Assembly (NCBI GenBank): GCA_007449985.2
Contig: VIIQ02000759.1
Coordinates: 124,001-188,000 of the forward strand
Length of the DNA stretch: 64,000 nucleotides
Source of the DNA: Desmodesmus armatus
Taxonomy: Eukaryota; Chlorophyta; Chlorophyceae; Sphaeropleales; Scenedesmaceae
Direction: 5' to 3'
Made by a program: the position numbers and the translations under genes. Positions 46,201 through 61,100 of the stretch are shown here, piece by piece (positions within the stretch are counted from its first letter, which is position 1; each line of letters begins with the position of its first letter). The notes beneath the pieces are model-generated. The model was not told the origin of the DNA. It saw only the letters and a program-made list of their open reading frames with translations, and ran no database searches.

Positions 46201-48191
46201 TCCCAAGCTAGGAGGCTCCAAGCTATTCACCGCCAATCTGGAACAAGGCATGTTACAAGTCCCTCATCGGTGAGGCTTAGCCTCCGGCCCCCGGCAATAG
46301 GCTAAGTCACTGAGTTGGGTGTGGCCAGCAGGTGTGGGGTGCGCACCCCTTGAACACCAAAAAAACTCACCGCCACATCCTCCTGCAGCTTCTTCTCTGC
46401 TGCAGCTGCTGCTGCCGACTCCTGCATCTGCTTCCGCATGGACTTGGGCAGCAGCCGAGCAGGGTCAGCCCCACCACCTGCTGCACTGCGCATCTGCGCC
46501 TCCACCTCATCTATACTCAGCGCAGTGGTCCTGCACCCCAGCACAGCATGACACAGCATGACACAGCACAGCACAACAACAGCACAGCACAAAAGCAATA
46601 CTGGAAAGGTCAGAACCCATGCAGTGTCTGCGTGACCCGACACTGTCTGAGCACCCGCACATCAGCCCCGTGCTGCATAAGCAGGCAGCAGGCTTGGATC
46701 TGAGGATTTACATTTGGGTTGAACCTCTCAACCCCTAAATCCGGCCCTGTAGGTGATGGCATCGAAAACCACTTGTCCTGGATCCAATAAATCATAAAAC
46801 CCTACCTGTTGTACTGCTTGAACGTGAATGTGGCATCCAAGGGCTGCACCATGAAGTCATCTCTGCTGCATCCCTTGCCCTGCAAGACAAGCAACAGCAG
46901 TCAACCTCAATTCCAAACACCCACCCCCACACGATTTGCATCTGTCCACCCACTACGCGTGTTCGTCTTGGTACACATACCCACGTAACACAGACCACAT
47001 GTAATGGCTACCTGCCCGTGCATGTGCATGGATACCCACACCTCCCAGGAAGTCATGGCCTGCTCGCCATGCACCAACAGACCATGCCAGCACGGCTGTG
47101 ACGTCATGCATACTGACGCAGTTGCCAGCACAGCTGCAAACACAATGCCCTGCACTTGGCGCATTGCTGGGACGTCTATGTGCGTGGCCTATGTACGCCT
47201 CACATGCAGGATTGCCTGCTCGGTGTGCACCAGTAGGCCATCCCAGCACAGTTGAGCAGTGTGCACCCAGCCAAAGCTGTCAGCACAGCCAGCACACAGG
47301 GAGCGCTATGGACTGCCAGAGCCTCAAGCACACAAATCAGGTGAACGGTTTCCTTTTTCATCAACCTCTACTCCCGTTTTGATTCCTTTTCCCCCCATCA
47401 ACAACTGACATCCGTTTACAGCAGGCATGTGCCCTGGTGTTCTACCAAAGACGTCAGGGTGTGGTTATGACAGTAGGATGATGTCTGGTCCTGCATGCTA
47501 TAATGTATGGCATGTATGCCCTGTGGTAACTCTCAGCGCATGCTGCTCCACTTGCCTTGCTGAGCACAAAGTAGTTGCTGGCTGCATCTGGCCGGGGCAC
47601 GCCCTGAAGCTGCCGCGGACCAACCAAGCTTTGGCCTTGCTGCGGCCTGCGGCTGAGCAGAAGGCTGATACACACAGCAGCACGAGAGGCATGGGGCAGC
47701 ACGCACGAGTCAGCACACATCGAGGTGACCTAGCCGTCAGCGTGACATGCAGGAAGAGGTGCAGGCATGAACGACCCTCATGCGGCACGCTGCCTGCACA
47801 TCATATCAAGTTGTTTGAGTGTGCTGGGCACCACATGTGAGCATGTTGCCCTACACGTGTGTGGGCACGTTGTCCTGCACGTTGTCCTGCACGTACATGT
47901 CCTGCACGTTTTCCTGCACGTATATGCGAGGAGTCTGTGGCTCCTACCCCTAGGCATGCCCGCACTTGCTGCACTGAAATCCCAGTCATGAAGACGACGG
48001 GCACACCGGCACTTGCTTCACTGAAATCAAGATTATGAAGACCAAACGGTCCACACCTACCTGGGCTCCTTCTGCTGCTCCCCTTTCTGCTGCTTGCTGG
48101 GTGGCTGTCCCTCAAACTGCAGCACACACGTCTCCTGTGCAAATGCTGGGGGACCCTGCGGCACCAGCACAGACGCCGTTGTGGGCGACAT
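40089..48191 (-). CDS. GTF2F1: TFIIF alpha subunit (RAP74), thirteen exons
   Basis: General transcription factor; with TFIIF-beta it escorts RNA polymerase II into the initiation complex and aids elongation. Exons: 48191-48061, 47646-47556, 46879-46806, 46530-46371, 45135-44928, 43924-43827, 43623-43518, 43118-43029, 42768-42644, 41752-41508, 41249-41075, 40708-40562, 40145-40089. They join without a frame break to 568 residues. N-terminal dimerisation part: PDAASNYFVLSKGKGCSRDD, TFTFKQYNR, LSIDEVEAQM. Centre: acidic (DWEYIEDNADDDLYQGASDE) and Lys-rich (GPAKDKKGAAKGAGKGKKG), then QPAKRRKGS and TPPLGS repeats. C-terminal winged helix: PTVEGVSQALQQMGPIPTTQ with GKKLLKQRILQ and NGVKVVILKGG-stop. 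Intron 2 uses a GC donor (AAG|GCAAGT). The N-terminal part looks shorter than in animals. Several exon junctions are tandemly copied inside the introns. Confidence 0.92.
41649..42305 (-). repeat. Tandem array of the TFIIF-alpha exon 10 start
   Basis: The exon 10 acceptor and about 100 coding bases (encoding HDLSQQPAKRRKGSV through RLATPPLGS) occur at 41649-41768, with copies at 41866-41975 and 42059-42172. A shorter piece is at 42270-42305 and another near 42525-42595. Each long copy keeps a CAG acceptor. Only the 41752 copy continues to a donor (41508). Confidence 0.88.
42370..42695 (-). repeat. Copied exon 9 end and donor of TFIIF-alpha
   Basis: The true exon end (42627-42695, encoding EEMIGEDVDLDRLAAE then GTGAGGCAGGG) recurs at 42370-42440 with substitutions, beside ACTGT microsatellite runs. 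Confidence 0.8.
43228..43272. repeat. GGCA tetranucleotide microsatellite
   Basis: About ten tandem GGCA/GCAG units inside a TFIIF-alpha intron. A GTGA run follows at 43627-43672 with degenerate GTGA units to about 43750; it directly precedes (in transcript order) the acceptor at 43624. Confidence 0.88.
44191..45060 (-). repeat. Four-copy array of the TFIIF-alpha exon 5 end
   Basis: The 3' half of exon 5 and its donor (true copy 44928 to about 45060) recurs at about 44701-44860, 44451-44612 and 44201-44362. The two distal copies are exactly 250 bases apart and nearly identical, implying recent duplication. Each encodes DGSTRKKGPAKDKKGAAKGA or a close variant; in the two most distal copies a TAG replaces a Lys codon of KDKKGA. 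Confidence 0.92.
45062..45850 (-). repeat. Four-copy array of the TFIIF-alpha exon 5 start
   Basis: The acceptor and first 70 bases of exon 5 (true copy 45062-45135, PLFDSAKVAELSVKYGGTTT) recur upstream at about 45286-45385, 45535-45615 and 45780-45850. Each has a CTGCAG or CCGCAG acceptor. The most distal copy is the most diverged (PLFDKTKAAKLSVKYRGTA). Confidence 0.92.
46023..46438 (-). repeat. Copied exon 4 end and donor of TFIIF-alpha
   Basis: The true exon 4 end (46365-46438, CTGCAGGAGGATGTGGCG then GTGAGT) recurs at 46023-46098 with small indels, in the downstream intron. Confidence 0.82.
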
Positions 48192-49197
48192 CAGCTTTGC
48201 AACACAGTTGGTAAGAAATCACTGACATTTAGTAATAACCATAGCTGCCAATCTTGGTGTCAAGCCTGGCACAGAAAGTGCATGACAACATGCGACTGAC
48301 GTGGAAGTGGTCTGGGATAAGAACAGACACGACTGCCATGCATCGAAGCTTGGTTGCCCAACCGAGGGTTGCCCTGCAGCTGCAAGTGTGACCTATCCTG
48401 CAGCCACATTGAGCGTGGATGCGTTTTGACACATTCACTGCACAAGCTGTGCACCGTTGTTGACACTACAAACAAACACACCATCTGTGCCAACACCATC
48501 TGTGCCAGTTCCTCAAAGCTATTGCTGGAGAACATGTGCGCACCTGTGGGAATCGTGCTGCTATGAACTTCCGCTTGTTCTGACCTTTTTGCGGTACTAT
48601 CAAGTTGTAAAGGCCTGTATTCTGTGCTTTGCTGACCTGCACAGGAAACACCACTGCAGTAGGCACCCATGGGGGTGATGTGTGCCACAAACAAGTGATG
48701 CAGGCAACCTTCAAACCTTCTTTTGACGTTGAGCGTCCATTTCAGTCCTTCAGGTCGAACTCTGAGCTGTTGTGCACAGCTTGCACAGCAGAAGTCTAGT
48801 CTACCTAGTCAGCAGATCACACAGCAGATCAGACAGCAATGACAACCGTGTCGACACTGCATCTGGGCGTGCATTGACAGAGCAGTGTGCATAGAGGAGC
48901 TCAACATGACTGAGTAAAAGGGTCTGCCCCCTGTGCTAAGCACTGCTTGGATGCTTTGTCATGTGACAAAACAGTTGTGAGCTGTCGTGTGTTGTGCATA
49001 GCATGGCTGGGCAACCGGACAAGGGATGTATCTGAGTAGAAGAATTCACACAAGCTGAAAGGTTTTTTTGTTGTTCTGCTGATCACTGCCAGGCTGGTGG
49101 CCACAGGGCCTCTACCTTTGCCCAGTTTGTGCGCGCGCTAGCTGTCAGGACCAGAGTCATATGTAGCAGCACACCCAGCTGAATCCGGTGTAGAATA
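48192..49197. promoter_or_regulatory. Divergent TFIIF-alpha / ERG28 interval
   Basis: About 1 kb between divergent start codons. No conserved coding block was found. It presumably holds both promoters and 5' leaders; no core motif could be assigned. Confidence 0.45.
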
Positions 49198-50988
49198 ATG
49201 CCAGCAAATGTCAAGGCATTGTCACGGTGGCTTGTGATAGTGGCTTGCCTGCGTCTGCTATCAGGTGATACCTGCAGCAGACCAGACCCCCCCCTCAGAG
49301 CAGACTGTCATGCTGGCGGGCGCCAGGAGCTGACAGTGTGATGCTGTCTTGCAGTGTACATCGGCATCTTCAATGTAGACCGTTTCCGGACAGCCCTGAT
49401 CGACCTGCAGCCCGATCTTGGTAAGCGCCAATGCCAAACATGCCCAGCAGTGCAGTGCGGGCCTCGGTCTCACAGATTGTTTCTTGATTTGTGCAGTGAA
49501 TGATCTTTACGGGCGGCTGTTTGCCACCTGGACGACGCTCACTTGTGGGCTGTGCCTCATCTGTGCACGGAATCCCACCAACTCAGCCATCTATGGTGAG
49601 CCAAGCAGGATGTTGGTGGGTGAGAAATGTCTCTTTGATGGCTCTGTTGCTTCCACCAGCACCAAGCACCCTTTGGCTTGGTGCTGTGTGTGTATGTTGG
49701 GGGGGGGGTGTTTTTTTGGGGGGGGGGGGGGTATGCCTGACATGGGATGATGTCTTCCCAACTTGGGATGACGTCTGACCCACTTGCTATATGCTCACCA
49801 ACTGTCCAACACATGGAGGATTCAGCTGTGGTTAGCTGTTTGGGGGCTGAAGATTTTGGTGCTGTTGGCATGCTGTACAGGCGCTACACTACTGTCCTTC
49901 GTAGTGGCCCTGGTGCACTTCATCACAGAGGTGCTGATTTTCAAAACCATGTCCATCAAGGGAGCAGCCACCCCCATGGCAATCGCAGGTGGGTTTGTTG
50001 AGATAACTGCCCTGGAACCACAGTAGCAGGATCGGCCCCCTCTTCAGCGACTGCATCTGTCTGTCTGACATGGCGCAGCTGTTGCCCTGACATGATCCCA
50101 CAATTCTGACATCAAGCCCTCGAGGCCCTTGCAGCTGTTGTTCTTGAGACGCTTGCACATGTGCCAGTGCTTTTGCCATTGATCAACCTTTTGATCAACC
50201 TGTTTCCGAGTCGGCCACAACCCAGAGCAACTGCTTGGGCCTTGGGTCCAAGAGGCAGCTGGGTGTGCCAGCACAGCACGGCACATCACACAGGAGAGAG
50301 CTGGTAGCACCACTTTGGTGCGCAGCTGTCACGTGTGCAGTCAGGCAGCCCTGCTATATTTCAGAAGGTGTGTCCTCATGTGTTGCGCCTGTGCTGCGAT
50401 GTGTTGCTGCTGCAGGCTTGTCCACGCTTTGGATGGGAGCAGGCTGGAACTATTACACGTTTCACAGCAAGCAAACAGCAGACGAGCCATCTGTGGACAC
50501 ACGGTGAGTTGGATTGGAACACTGACCTGCAGCGGGCAAGAGGATGGCACCCCGCATGTATGGCACCATTCAACCCTCTACCTGCCAGGGTCTTGAATTT
50601 ATAATCAGGCCATGTAAGATAAGATAGATAGCATACGTACATCTCTGCAGGGAAGGTTAGGAGGGCTGTAGGCATGACACAGCAGTTGTAGCACAGTCGT
50701 TGGAAGATGGGTACTCGAAAGCATGGTGCAGCAATGGGGTGGACAGATGGTGAATAACATCAAGGTGTTTCCACCTGCTTCACTTCGCATCTAAATGTAT
50801 ACATCCCATTACTCTCCAGGTACCAAATTGTGTATCGGGCAGATGGCACTGATGCAGGTAGAGTGATGCAGGATCCATGCAGGCCTGCCTGTTACATGTG
50901 TTCTTACTGTGTGTTGCCTGCACCATTGTTGCACTGCAGGGACGTTGTTGTCAACGGCCCAGCTGCTGCTGCTGACAAGACCGAGTGA
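49198..50988 (+). CDS. ERG28: ERG28-like sterol biosynthesis scaffold, six exons
   Basis: Small ER membrane protein that tethers the C-4 demethylation enzymes of sterol synthesis. Exons: 49198-49264, 49355-49420, 49497-49595, 49881-49988, 50416-50503, 50940-50988, joining in phase to 158 residues. The start MPANVKALSRWLVIVACLRL leads into membrane helix 1, then VYIGIFNVDRF. The family motif YGRLFATWTTLTCGLCLICA is in exon 3, and the helix VVALVHFITEVLIFKTMSIK in exon 4. GLSTLWMGAGWNYYTFH follows in exon 5. The last exon (DVVVNGPAAAADKTE-stop) is chosen because it keeps the phase; a possible alternative exon near 50820 would not. A TGTAA at 51330-51334 may be the polyadenylation signal. Confidence 0.88.
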
Positions 50989-51887
50989 GGAGTCAACCAG
51001 GGGTGCCACACCCCAACACAAACTTCAGGCCTGCAGCTTGTTTCCAGAGCAGTACAGTCTCACTGCTAGCCCCTTGCAGTTGAGCTTGTGTGCTTGTCAG
51101 TGTGCTTTCTGGCAGTCACAACCACATTACCATGCACGCTGTGCTGTTGCTGTGAGCTTGACAGAGCAGTACAGCAGGCCATGCTGTTGCTGTGAGCTCA
51201 ATCAGAAGGCACGTAAAGCAAAGATGGTAAAGAGTTTATCTGGAGCGGCCACACAGTGTGTCGGCAACAAGGGTTATGTCCATGCCACTGGTACTGTGAT
51301 GTACCCACATGGCAAGGTTGGTGGATTACTGTAAGAGTGACATATCTCCCATGAGGTCTTGCAGCGTGCTTGATTCGGGTCTCCTGTCTGTCTGTGTCAA
51401 AAGTTTGTACGCAGTAAACCATTCGAAGCCCGTCTCATGAGCCTCTGCTGAGGTGGCGTCAGAGGCAGCACCTGCCTACTTAACACTGAGTTACTGAGAA
51501 TTGAATGCTATGCTAGGGAGGGGCGACAGTTTCCATTAAGCTCAAGATCAAGCGTACACATTGAGCTTTTCTCAGCTATCAAGCTTGATCGAGCCTCTGT
51601 GGCAGTGCACCTGTCTTTGTAGTCACCCTTGTCAGCTGTCACTTTTCTCATTGTGTCGGTCGATCCAGGCAGTCGTCGATGGATCAGAGCACTAATCGTG
51701 ACGTTGAATCGTTCTCGTCGTGTTCTCACCCACCAAACCCATCAGCAGGCCCAGGACAAAGTTTGCACAAGTCCAGATCACCTTTCTATCCAGGCGCACC
51801 AGCGCTCATTGCTGGCACTATACCTGACTTGAACGATCTGTGGGTTTCTCTCACACGTTTCCTGTTTTTAGAGACTGCTTCATCACC
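50989..51887. other. ERG28 to L12 intergenic region
   Basis: Holds the ERG28 trailer and the L12 promoter. An open frame at 50909-51334 overlaps the last ERG28 exon in another frame and has no family resemblance. AGCAGTACAG-containing units recur near 51045 and 51165. No gene supported. Confidence 0.45.
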
Positions 51888-53776
51888 ATGCGGCGGTCGC
51901 TGCTACAGCTCTCCGTGCGCTTGCTGTGCAATCAGCAGTCAGCAGTGGCTCCTGTAACACAACCATTAGCAGCACAAGCAGTGTGCTGGCAGCAGCAGGC
52001 CTGGAGCGCTCGCCCGTATAGCCAACCAGCAGATCAGCAGCAGCAGGATGAGGAGGAAACACCAGAGAAAATCAAGCAGCTGGCAGAAAGCATCATGGGC
52101 TTGACGGTACTAGAATGCCGGCAGTTGTCCACTTGTCTGCGGGACAAACTCGGCATCCCGCGGAACAGTGGCATGTCTATGATGCCAATGATGGCAGGAG
52201 CACCAGCAGCAGCAGCGGCACCGGCAGCAGCAGCGGCAGAGGCGCCAGCAGAGGAGAAGAAGGAGAAAACGGAGTTTGACGTTAAGCTGGAAGGGTTTAG
52301 TCCGGAGGGCAAGATCAAGGTCATCAAGGAGATCCGTGCTCTCACAAACCTGGGCCTGAAGGAGGCTAAGGAACTGGTGAGTGCTGGGGAGCAGTCATGC
52401 ACAAATGTTTGCAGGGATAAAATGTTTACAGAGGAAGGTGGTAGTTGTGAAGAAATGGTTGTGCATGCAGTGAGGGGGGCCATAACCTGGGAATGGTCTA
52501 CAATGTCCCCCTTACCGAGGACATCATCTGCACATGACATGAAGTGTGCCCGGTGGTGGGTGTGCTTGCCACTACTCCAGTTGGTCACATTTTTGTGTCA
52601 AATCCACTGCCCTCACACATGCACACTTATGGTGTACAGCCTCTTCTTGTCTCAGTCATTACATGCAGTTCTGCTACTGGCTTCGACTGTACATGCTGCA
52701 ACAGTACCGTCCACCTGGCAGGCAATGTTTGCCTCTACGCAGTAGCAGCCAGCATACTTTCGACGGGGTGCATCGCGAACCATCTGCCCCCTCCCACAGC
52801 ATGCTTGAGCCTGCATCTGCACCATGATAAGCTGGCTCTACAGCAGCATGGCTATGGCCGCATACACCAGTCAGCAGCTGTTTTGCAGGCAGGTTGCGTA
52901 TGTTCCTGCTGCAGCTGGAGTGTACATGTATTCACAACCAAATGCATCGATGTCAGCACACCAGCACACACCAACTTGCTGCCCAACAAGGACACTTTCA
53001 TATTATTTCAACAATATCACAGTCTGAACTCCCTGTCAGGGGTTGTAGAATCCAGGACGCTATGGTTCAACCCTTCTAACCCCACCTTGCGTGATTTTGT
53101 GTTTGCAGGTTGAGAAGTCCCCGGTGGTGATTAAGACGGGAGTCAGCAAGGGGGATGCAGAGGCAATGAAGAAGCAGCTAGAAGCAGGTGGGCAGGGGTT
53201 GTGGAATTCTTATTTTGTGGTTGGATTTTAGGGGGAGGGGGGCTGTCGGTGTGGTGGGCGGCAGGCCGATCTTTCCGGCAGCAGCCAGCAGTTTTCATAG
53301 GTGTCTCGTGCAGCATGGTCTCAGGTGTATCATGCAGCATGGTCAGTGAAATATATAGTAATATAATAACAATAATAATAATAATATATTATTTATTGAT
53401 TGATTGAAAGTCTATGCCGGGTGCCGGAGCAGCTAGAGGCAGGTGGGCAGGGGCTTCTAGTGGGTCTCTTTGGTGGGGTTTGGTTTTGTGGGGCTCGGCT
53501 GATGGGCCAACTAATAGGCTGTTGGTGTGGTGGGCCGCAGGCAGATCGGCAGGGGATGTGGCATGCTGGGTGAGGTCACAGAGGGGTTTTGCCTTGTGGG
53601 GGACAATCAGCAGGACGCTCAACCTGATCGTGTACAGCCCCCGATGCCATTTGGCAGCGTGCAGTTGGCAACAGAAGGGATTACATGTGCCCAGGTGTGC
53701 GGAGCAGCAGCTGCATAGTGCTCAAAGAGGGGGGGTGATGAGGCGGGGAGGGGTGAAGGTTGTCAGCACCTTGTAA
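51888..53776 (+). CDS. MRPL12: Mitochondrial ribosomal protein L7/L12
   Basis: Stalk protein of the mitochondrial large ribosomal subunit that recruits translation GTPases. Exons 51888-52376 and 53109-53187 are firm; the last exon (53751-53776) is tentative. The N-terminus [18 protein letters not shown] is Arg-rich with few acidic residues, as in a mitochondrial targeting peptide. The N-terminal dimer domain ([20 protein letters not shown]) is followed by an Ala-rich hinge. The C-terminal domain is [40 protein letters not shown] and [17 protein letters not shown]. The proposed last exon gives [12 protein letters not shown] in the right phase, but its acceptor has no pyrimidine tract and it lies inside an inverted repeat. 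ATG 51888 is preferred over an in-frame codon at 51840 because it begins the targeting peptide. Confidence 0.88.
53170..53458 (+). repeat. Copied exon 2 end and donor of L12
   Basis: AGCAGCTAGAAGCAGGTGGG at the true exon 2 donor recurs at 53427-53458 as AGCAGCTAGAGGCAGGTGGG, with GCAGGGG following both. The nearby text GTGTGGTGGGC also recurs at 53250 and 53525. Confidence 0.82.
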
Positions 53777-53885
53777 ACGTGTCGTCACTCTGTGCACAGC
53801 AGTAGTTCCTGTGCACAGCAACCCCACGTTTTCTCCTGTGCTCAGGGGTAATGCTGACAACCTTCCCCCCTCCCCGCCTCATCAC
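53735..53885. repeat. 32-base inverted repeat
   Basis: Arms at 53735-53766 and 53854-53885 (GTGATGAGGCGGGGAGGGGT on the left) are reverse complements except for a couple of positions, with an 87-base loop. The tentative last L12 exon falls within the left arm. Confidence 0.85.
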
Positions 53886-54238
53886 TTAGACTAAGACGAC
53901 CGTCCTAGGCACAGGTGGTGTTGCTTGCTGCTGCAGTACGAAAGCAAGCCATTAACAGCTAGTCAAGCAACCAAGATTCATCATCAACATCAGTACAGCG
54001 TAGGCAGGATTGTCAGTGGGTTTGCTGATAGGCGTGCTTACTCTGTAGTAACGTTGATGATTGATTTTGGTATTTTGGTTGCTGGACTAGTTGTCTATGG
54101 CTTGATAAGGTCAGTCAGTGAGCCCACTCACCGGTGGATCAGCACCCGTGCTGATGCCACAGCTGTGGTAGCTGCCACCAACAACAAGGCCTGTCTCAAG
54201 GCTTGATGGGTTGGGCACCCGGCCATTCAAGACCCCCG

Positions 54239-54402
54239 GGGGGGGGGGGGGGTGTTACAAGTGGATACTTTCAGTGCTGCTGTGCTGAGTATGCTGCTGA
54301 GTATGCAGTGCATCAGTCATGTTGCATGACTGATGCATGTCATGTGCAGCAGCATATTCAGCACAGCGCTGAAAACATCTACTTGTAACAACCTCCCCCC
54401 CA
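54239..54402. repeat. Long foldback element with G/C-run ends
   Basis: Left arm about 54254-54321 begins GTTACAAGTGGATACTTTCA; right arm about 54325-54389 is its imperfect reverse complement. The loop is only about three bases. The outer ends are a poly(G) run on the left and a poly(C) run on the right, extending the pairing. Confidence 0.88.
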
Positions 54403-54533
54403 TTATGTTTGGCCGATTGCCTAAGCCATGAGGCCTGGGGACAGGCCTTGTCGTTGTTGGCCCTGCTGGGTCGATCGCAAAGTGCAACTGCACCCAGCCA
54501 CAGCGGCGCAAAACAGATATGGGGAATGCAGGG

Positions 54534-54650
54534 CCCTCCTTGCGGTGGTGGCTAAGGTGCAGGGGAGTAGGTGAGTCGTAGGAATGCTTGAAAACATGTA
54601 TTCCTACAATCACCTACTCCCCTGTACTTTAGCCGCCACCGCAAGGAGGG
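54534..54650. repeat. Foldback element, about 52-base arms
   Basis: Left arm starts CCCTCCTTGCGGTGGTGGCT and the right arm ends with its complement GCCACCGCAAGGAGGG; they pair over about 50 bases with few mismatches and a loop of about 14. A third hairpin in under 1 kb. Confidence 0.88.
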
Positions 54651-58178
<3,528 letters not shown>

Positions 58179-61100
58179 CTAGCCTGCAGCAGCCAGTACC
58201 TCGCTGCCCAAATCCTCCACTAGCTGCGCCACCATCGCCCCATTGCGCTCAGACACTGCCCCACACAGCCGTGCATACCACCCCTTCACCGCCGCATGCA
58301 GATGCCCAACTGCACCTCCACCTCCCTCCCCACCCCCACCCCCACCCCCTGCAGTACCATCCCCACCCCCCGCTGTGCTCAATGCCCGCACCAACTGCCT
58401 AGACAGACCGATCAGTAGCTCCTCCGGGAGCCTCATCGTGTCTGACACAGTCAGCAGCGCATTACTAATCACACCAACGTCAGCCGCCAACTCCCGCCCA
58501 GACAGCTGCGGCAGCTGCAGCACCCGCTGCTGCTGCTGCTGCTTGCCGCCGCCTCGCGCAGACACCCCGGCTACTGCTGCTGCATCGGCAGTACCCACAC
58601 CCTCTAAGGCAGCAGCAGCAGGACCCTGCGGTGATACCTGCGGTGATGCGAGACCACTCTGCTGCTGCTGCTGCTGCTGCAATGAGCCGTCCTGGTTTGC
58701 CTTCATCTGCCTGTACTTGGCCCACCTCCGATCCACCGCCGCCTTGCAGTTGGCACTACGCATCAACGCCTTGAGTGCGGACGGATCCGCACTGCCGGAC
58801 GCTGCTGCCGCCGCAGCCGCCGCCCGCGGTGACGCCCCCGCACCGGCAGCAATGGCGGCAGCAGCGACGCCCGCAGCCGCCGACCGACTGGGTCGCGCCT
58901 TCTTCACCGACTGCTGCTGCTGCTGCTGCTGCTCGAAGGCTGTAGCTGGTTCCGAAGCGGCCGGGTGTGCGACCAGCACCGACAAGTTGGGCTTGATCTC
59001 GCCTACCTCATCTGCCGCCGCTGCTGCTGCTGAGTCAGCAGGAGGGGGGTGTGGGCCGTGCACAGCTTCCTCTAAGACATCTGCAGGCACCCCATCTCCC
59101 CACACAGCAGGCCTCCTGCGCTTCCGCCCACCGCCCCTCGCCGCCACTAATCCAGGCCACCGCTGCCGCCGCCGCTGCTGCGGCTGCTGCTGCTGCTGCT
59201 CAACACCTCCTGCTGCTGCTGCTGTATCTGCAGGGTCTTGCAAGGCTCCTTGCTCCTGCTTCAGCCCGTCAGCAGCAGCAGCAGTAAAGCTGCCTAGTGG
59301 TGGTGCAGCTGCTGACTCCGACATGTTTGATACCTCACCAGCTGCCGCCGCTGCCGCCGCTGCTGCTGCTGCTGCTGCTGCTGTTGCTGCCGACTTGCTG
59401 CCAGAGGAGCGAGGCTGCTTAGCGCCCTTGACCTTGCCACCTGAAAAGACACAAAAACAGAAACAAACAGCCAATCATGTTATATACACACTACATAACA
59501 AACACAGCAGCACCACAAGTGATATATCCAACGAGCCCGGCCACACAAATTGTTGAGGGACTCACCCCCCGTGGCCCGAAGGAGGCATCACGGACAGAGG
59601 CACAATGCTGCCTACCAGCCACACATGCAGTAGGGGTTTCAACCCCCCCCCCACCACCACCACCCCCCAACAAGCAGTAGCCCCCCCCCCCCCCCCCCGC
59701 TTTCCCACCCCAATCAGCTCAACCAGAAGGGGGGGGGGTGCAAAACACGCCGGACTGAGGTTCCTAACACGCCAGACAGCGGCCTGCCTCTAACCAGCCA
59801 TATCCCCCCCCCCCCCCACACACACACAATAACCCAAGCATACACACCTGGCAGTGGCTGGGCCACGGGTTGGGGCCTGTCTGTTGACAGGAAGCAGCGG
59901 ATGACCCCGTTGCGGGCGTCATAGCCGTACCCCACCAGCCACTTGCCACAGAAGGCATTGGCCAGGCTGGTGTAGGGGGCTGCAGCAGGGCACAGGGAGG
60001 GGGGGGGGTCACAATCAATGAGTAGGTGGCCGATGAGAAAGGGGTTCGAACAATGGTTCAGGGGCAAGGGTGGGTGGGGAGGGGGGGGGGGAGGGGTGGG
60101 GGGCAGGGGGGAGGGGATGGCATGGGAGGTTGCGGGCGTCATAGCCGTACCCCACCAGCCACTTGCCACAAAAGGCATTGGCCAGGCTCTGGTAAGGGGC
60201 TGCAGCACTACGGCACACGGGGGGGGGGGGGGGGAGGGGGTCACAATCAATGAGAAGTTAGCTGAGAAGTTAGCCAAAGGGGTTTGGGACATTGATCCAA
60301 GTGATGGGGGGGGGGGGGGGTACAAACAAATGTGACGTCAAGACGGTTTCACACAATAGTGAAGCGGTGCTTTGGGGTGGCAACCACTGACGATGCTGAA
60401 GATGGATAGATGAGGACCCCCCAATTCAGAAGTTTTTGGGGTGCGGGGGGGTGCAAAACACCTGCCAGCTCAACTCCGTACCACTCATCTGTGTTGCCTG
60501 TGACACTTACTGAGCAGCATGTGTGCGGCCTTGTTGTAGAGCCGTATCTTGGCGCTCAGCACCAGCTTACCCCCCTAAGCAGTACCCCCCTCACCTATAA
60601 AACTGACTACAGTCGTGTTGGCCTGCTCCTTCACACCCTATACGTGCCGTCACAAAACCCTGTACCCCGTCACAAACCCTCACTTACTTAGCTGCATGTG
60701 TGCAGCCTTGTTGTAGAGCCGTATCTTGGCACTCAGCACACCTGGCATCACACAACCCCCCTCTGCCTTACACATGTGACTACAGTAGTGTTGGCCTGCT
60801 CCGTGAAATCCTTTTACCACTGTCACAAGCCCTCACTCACTTAGCAGCATGTGTGCAGCGTTGTTGTAGAGCCGTATCTTAGCACTCAGCACCCACTTAC
60901 ACCCCTGACAGCATAACCCCTCTCTCCCACACATGTGAGTCACATCAGATGACTGCTTCAGTGTCGGCATGCTCCTTTGTACCCTATTCCCGCCGTCACA
61001 AGCCACCTTGCTTCACTCACTTAGCAGCATGTGTGCAGCCTTGTTGTAGAGCCGTATCTTGGCGCTCAGCACCAGCTCCTGCGGCTGCCCATCCACCCAG

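Noticed and set aside
50820..50856. Possible extra ERG28 exon
   Set aside because: Has AG and GT borders but would shift the last exon out of frame, whereas skipping it gives a clean ending.
58243..59556. Plus-strand 437-residue frame
   Set aside because: Mirror of the gene B last exon; the minus-strand frame continues in phase with the upstream exons and the plus one does not.
60131..60215. Second copy of the PYTSLA exon as a mutually exclusive exon
   Set aside because: The copy loses homology before the donor and runs into G/C-rich intron text, so it cannot replace the true exon in phase.
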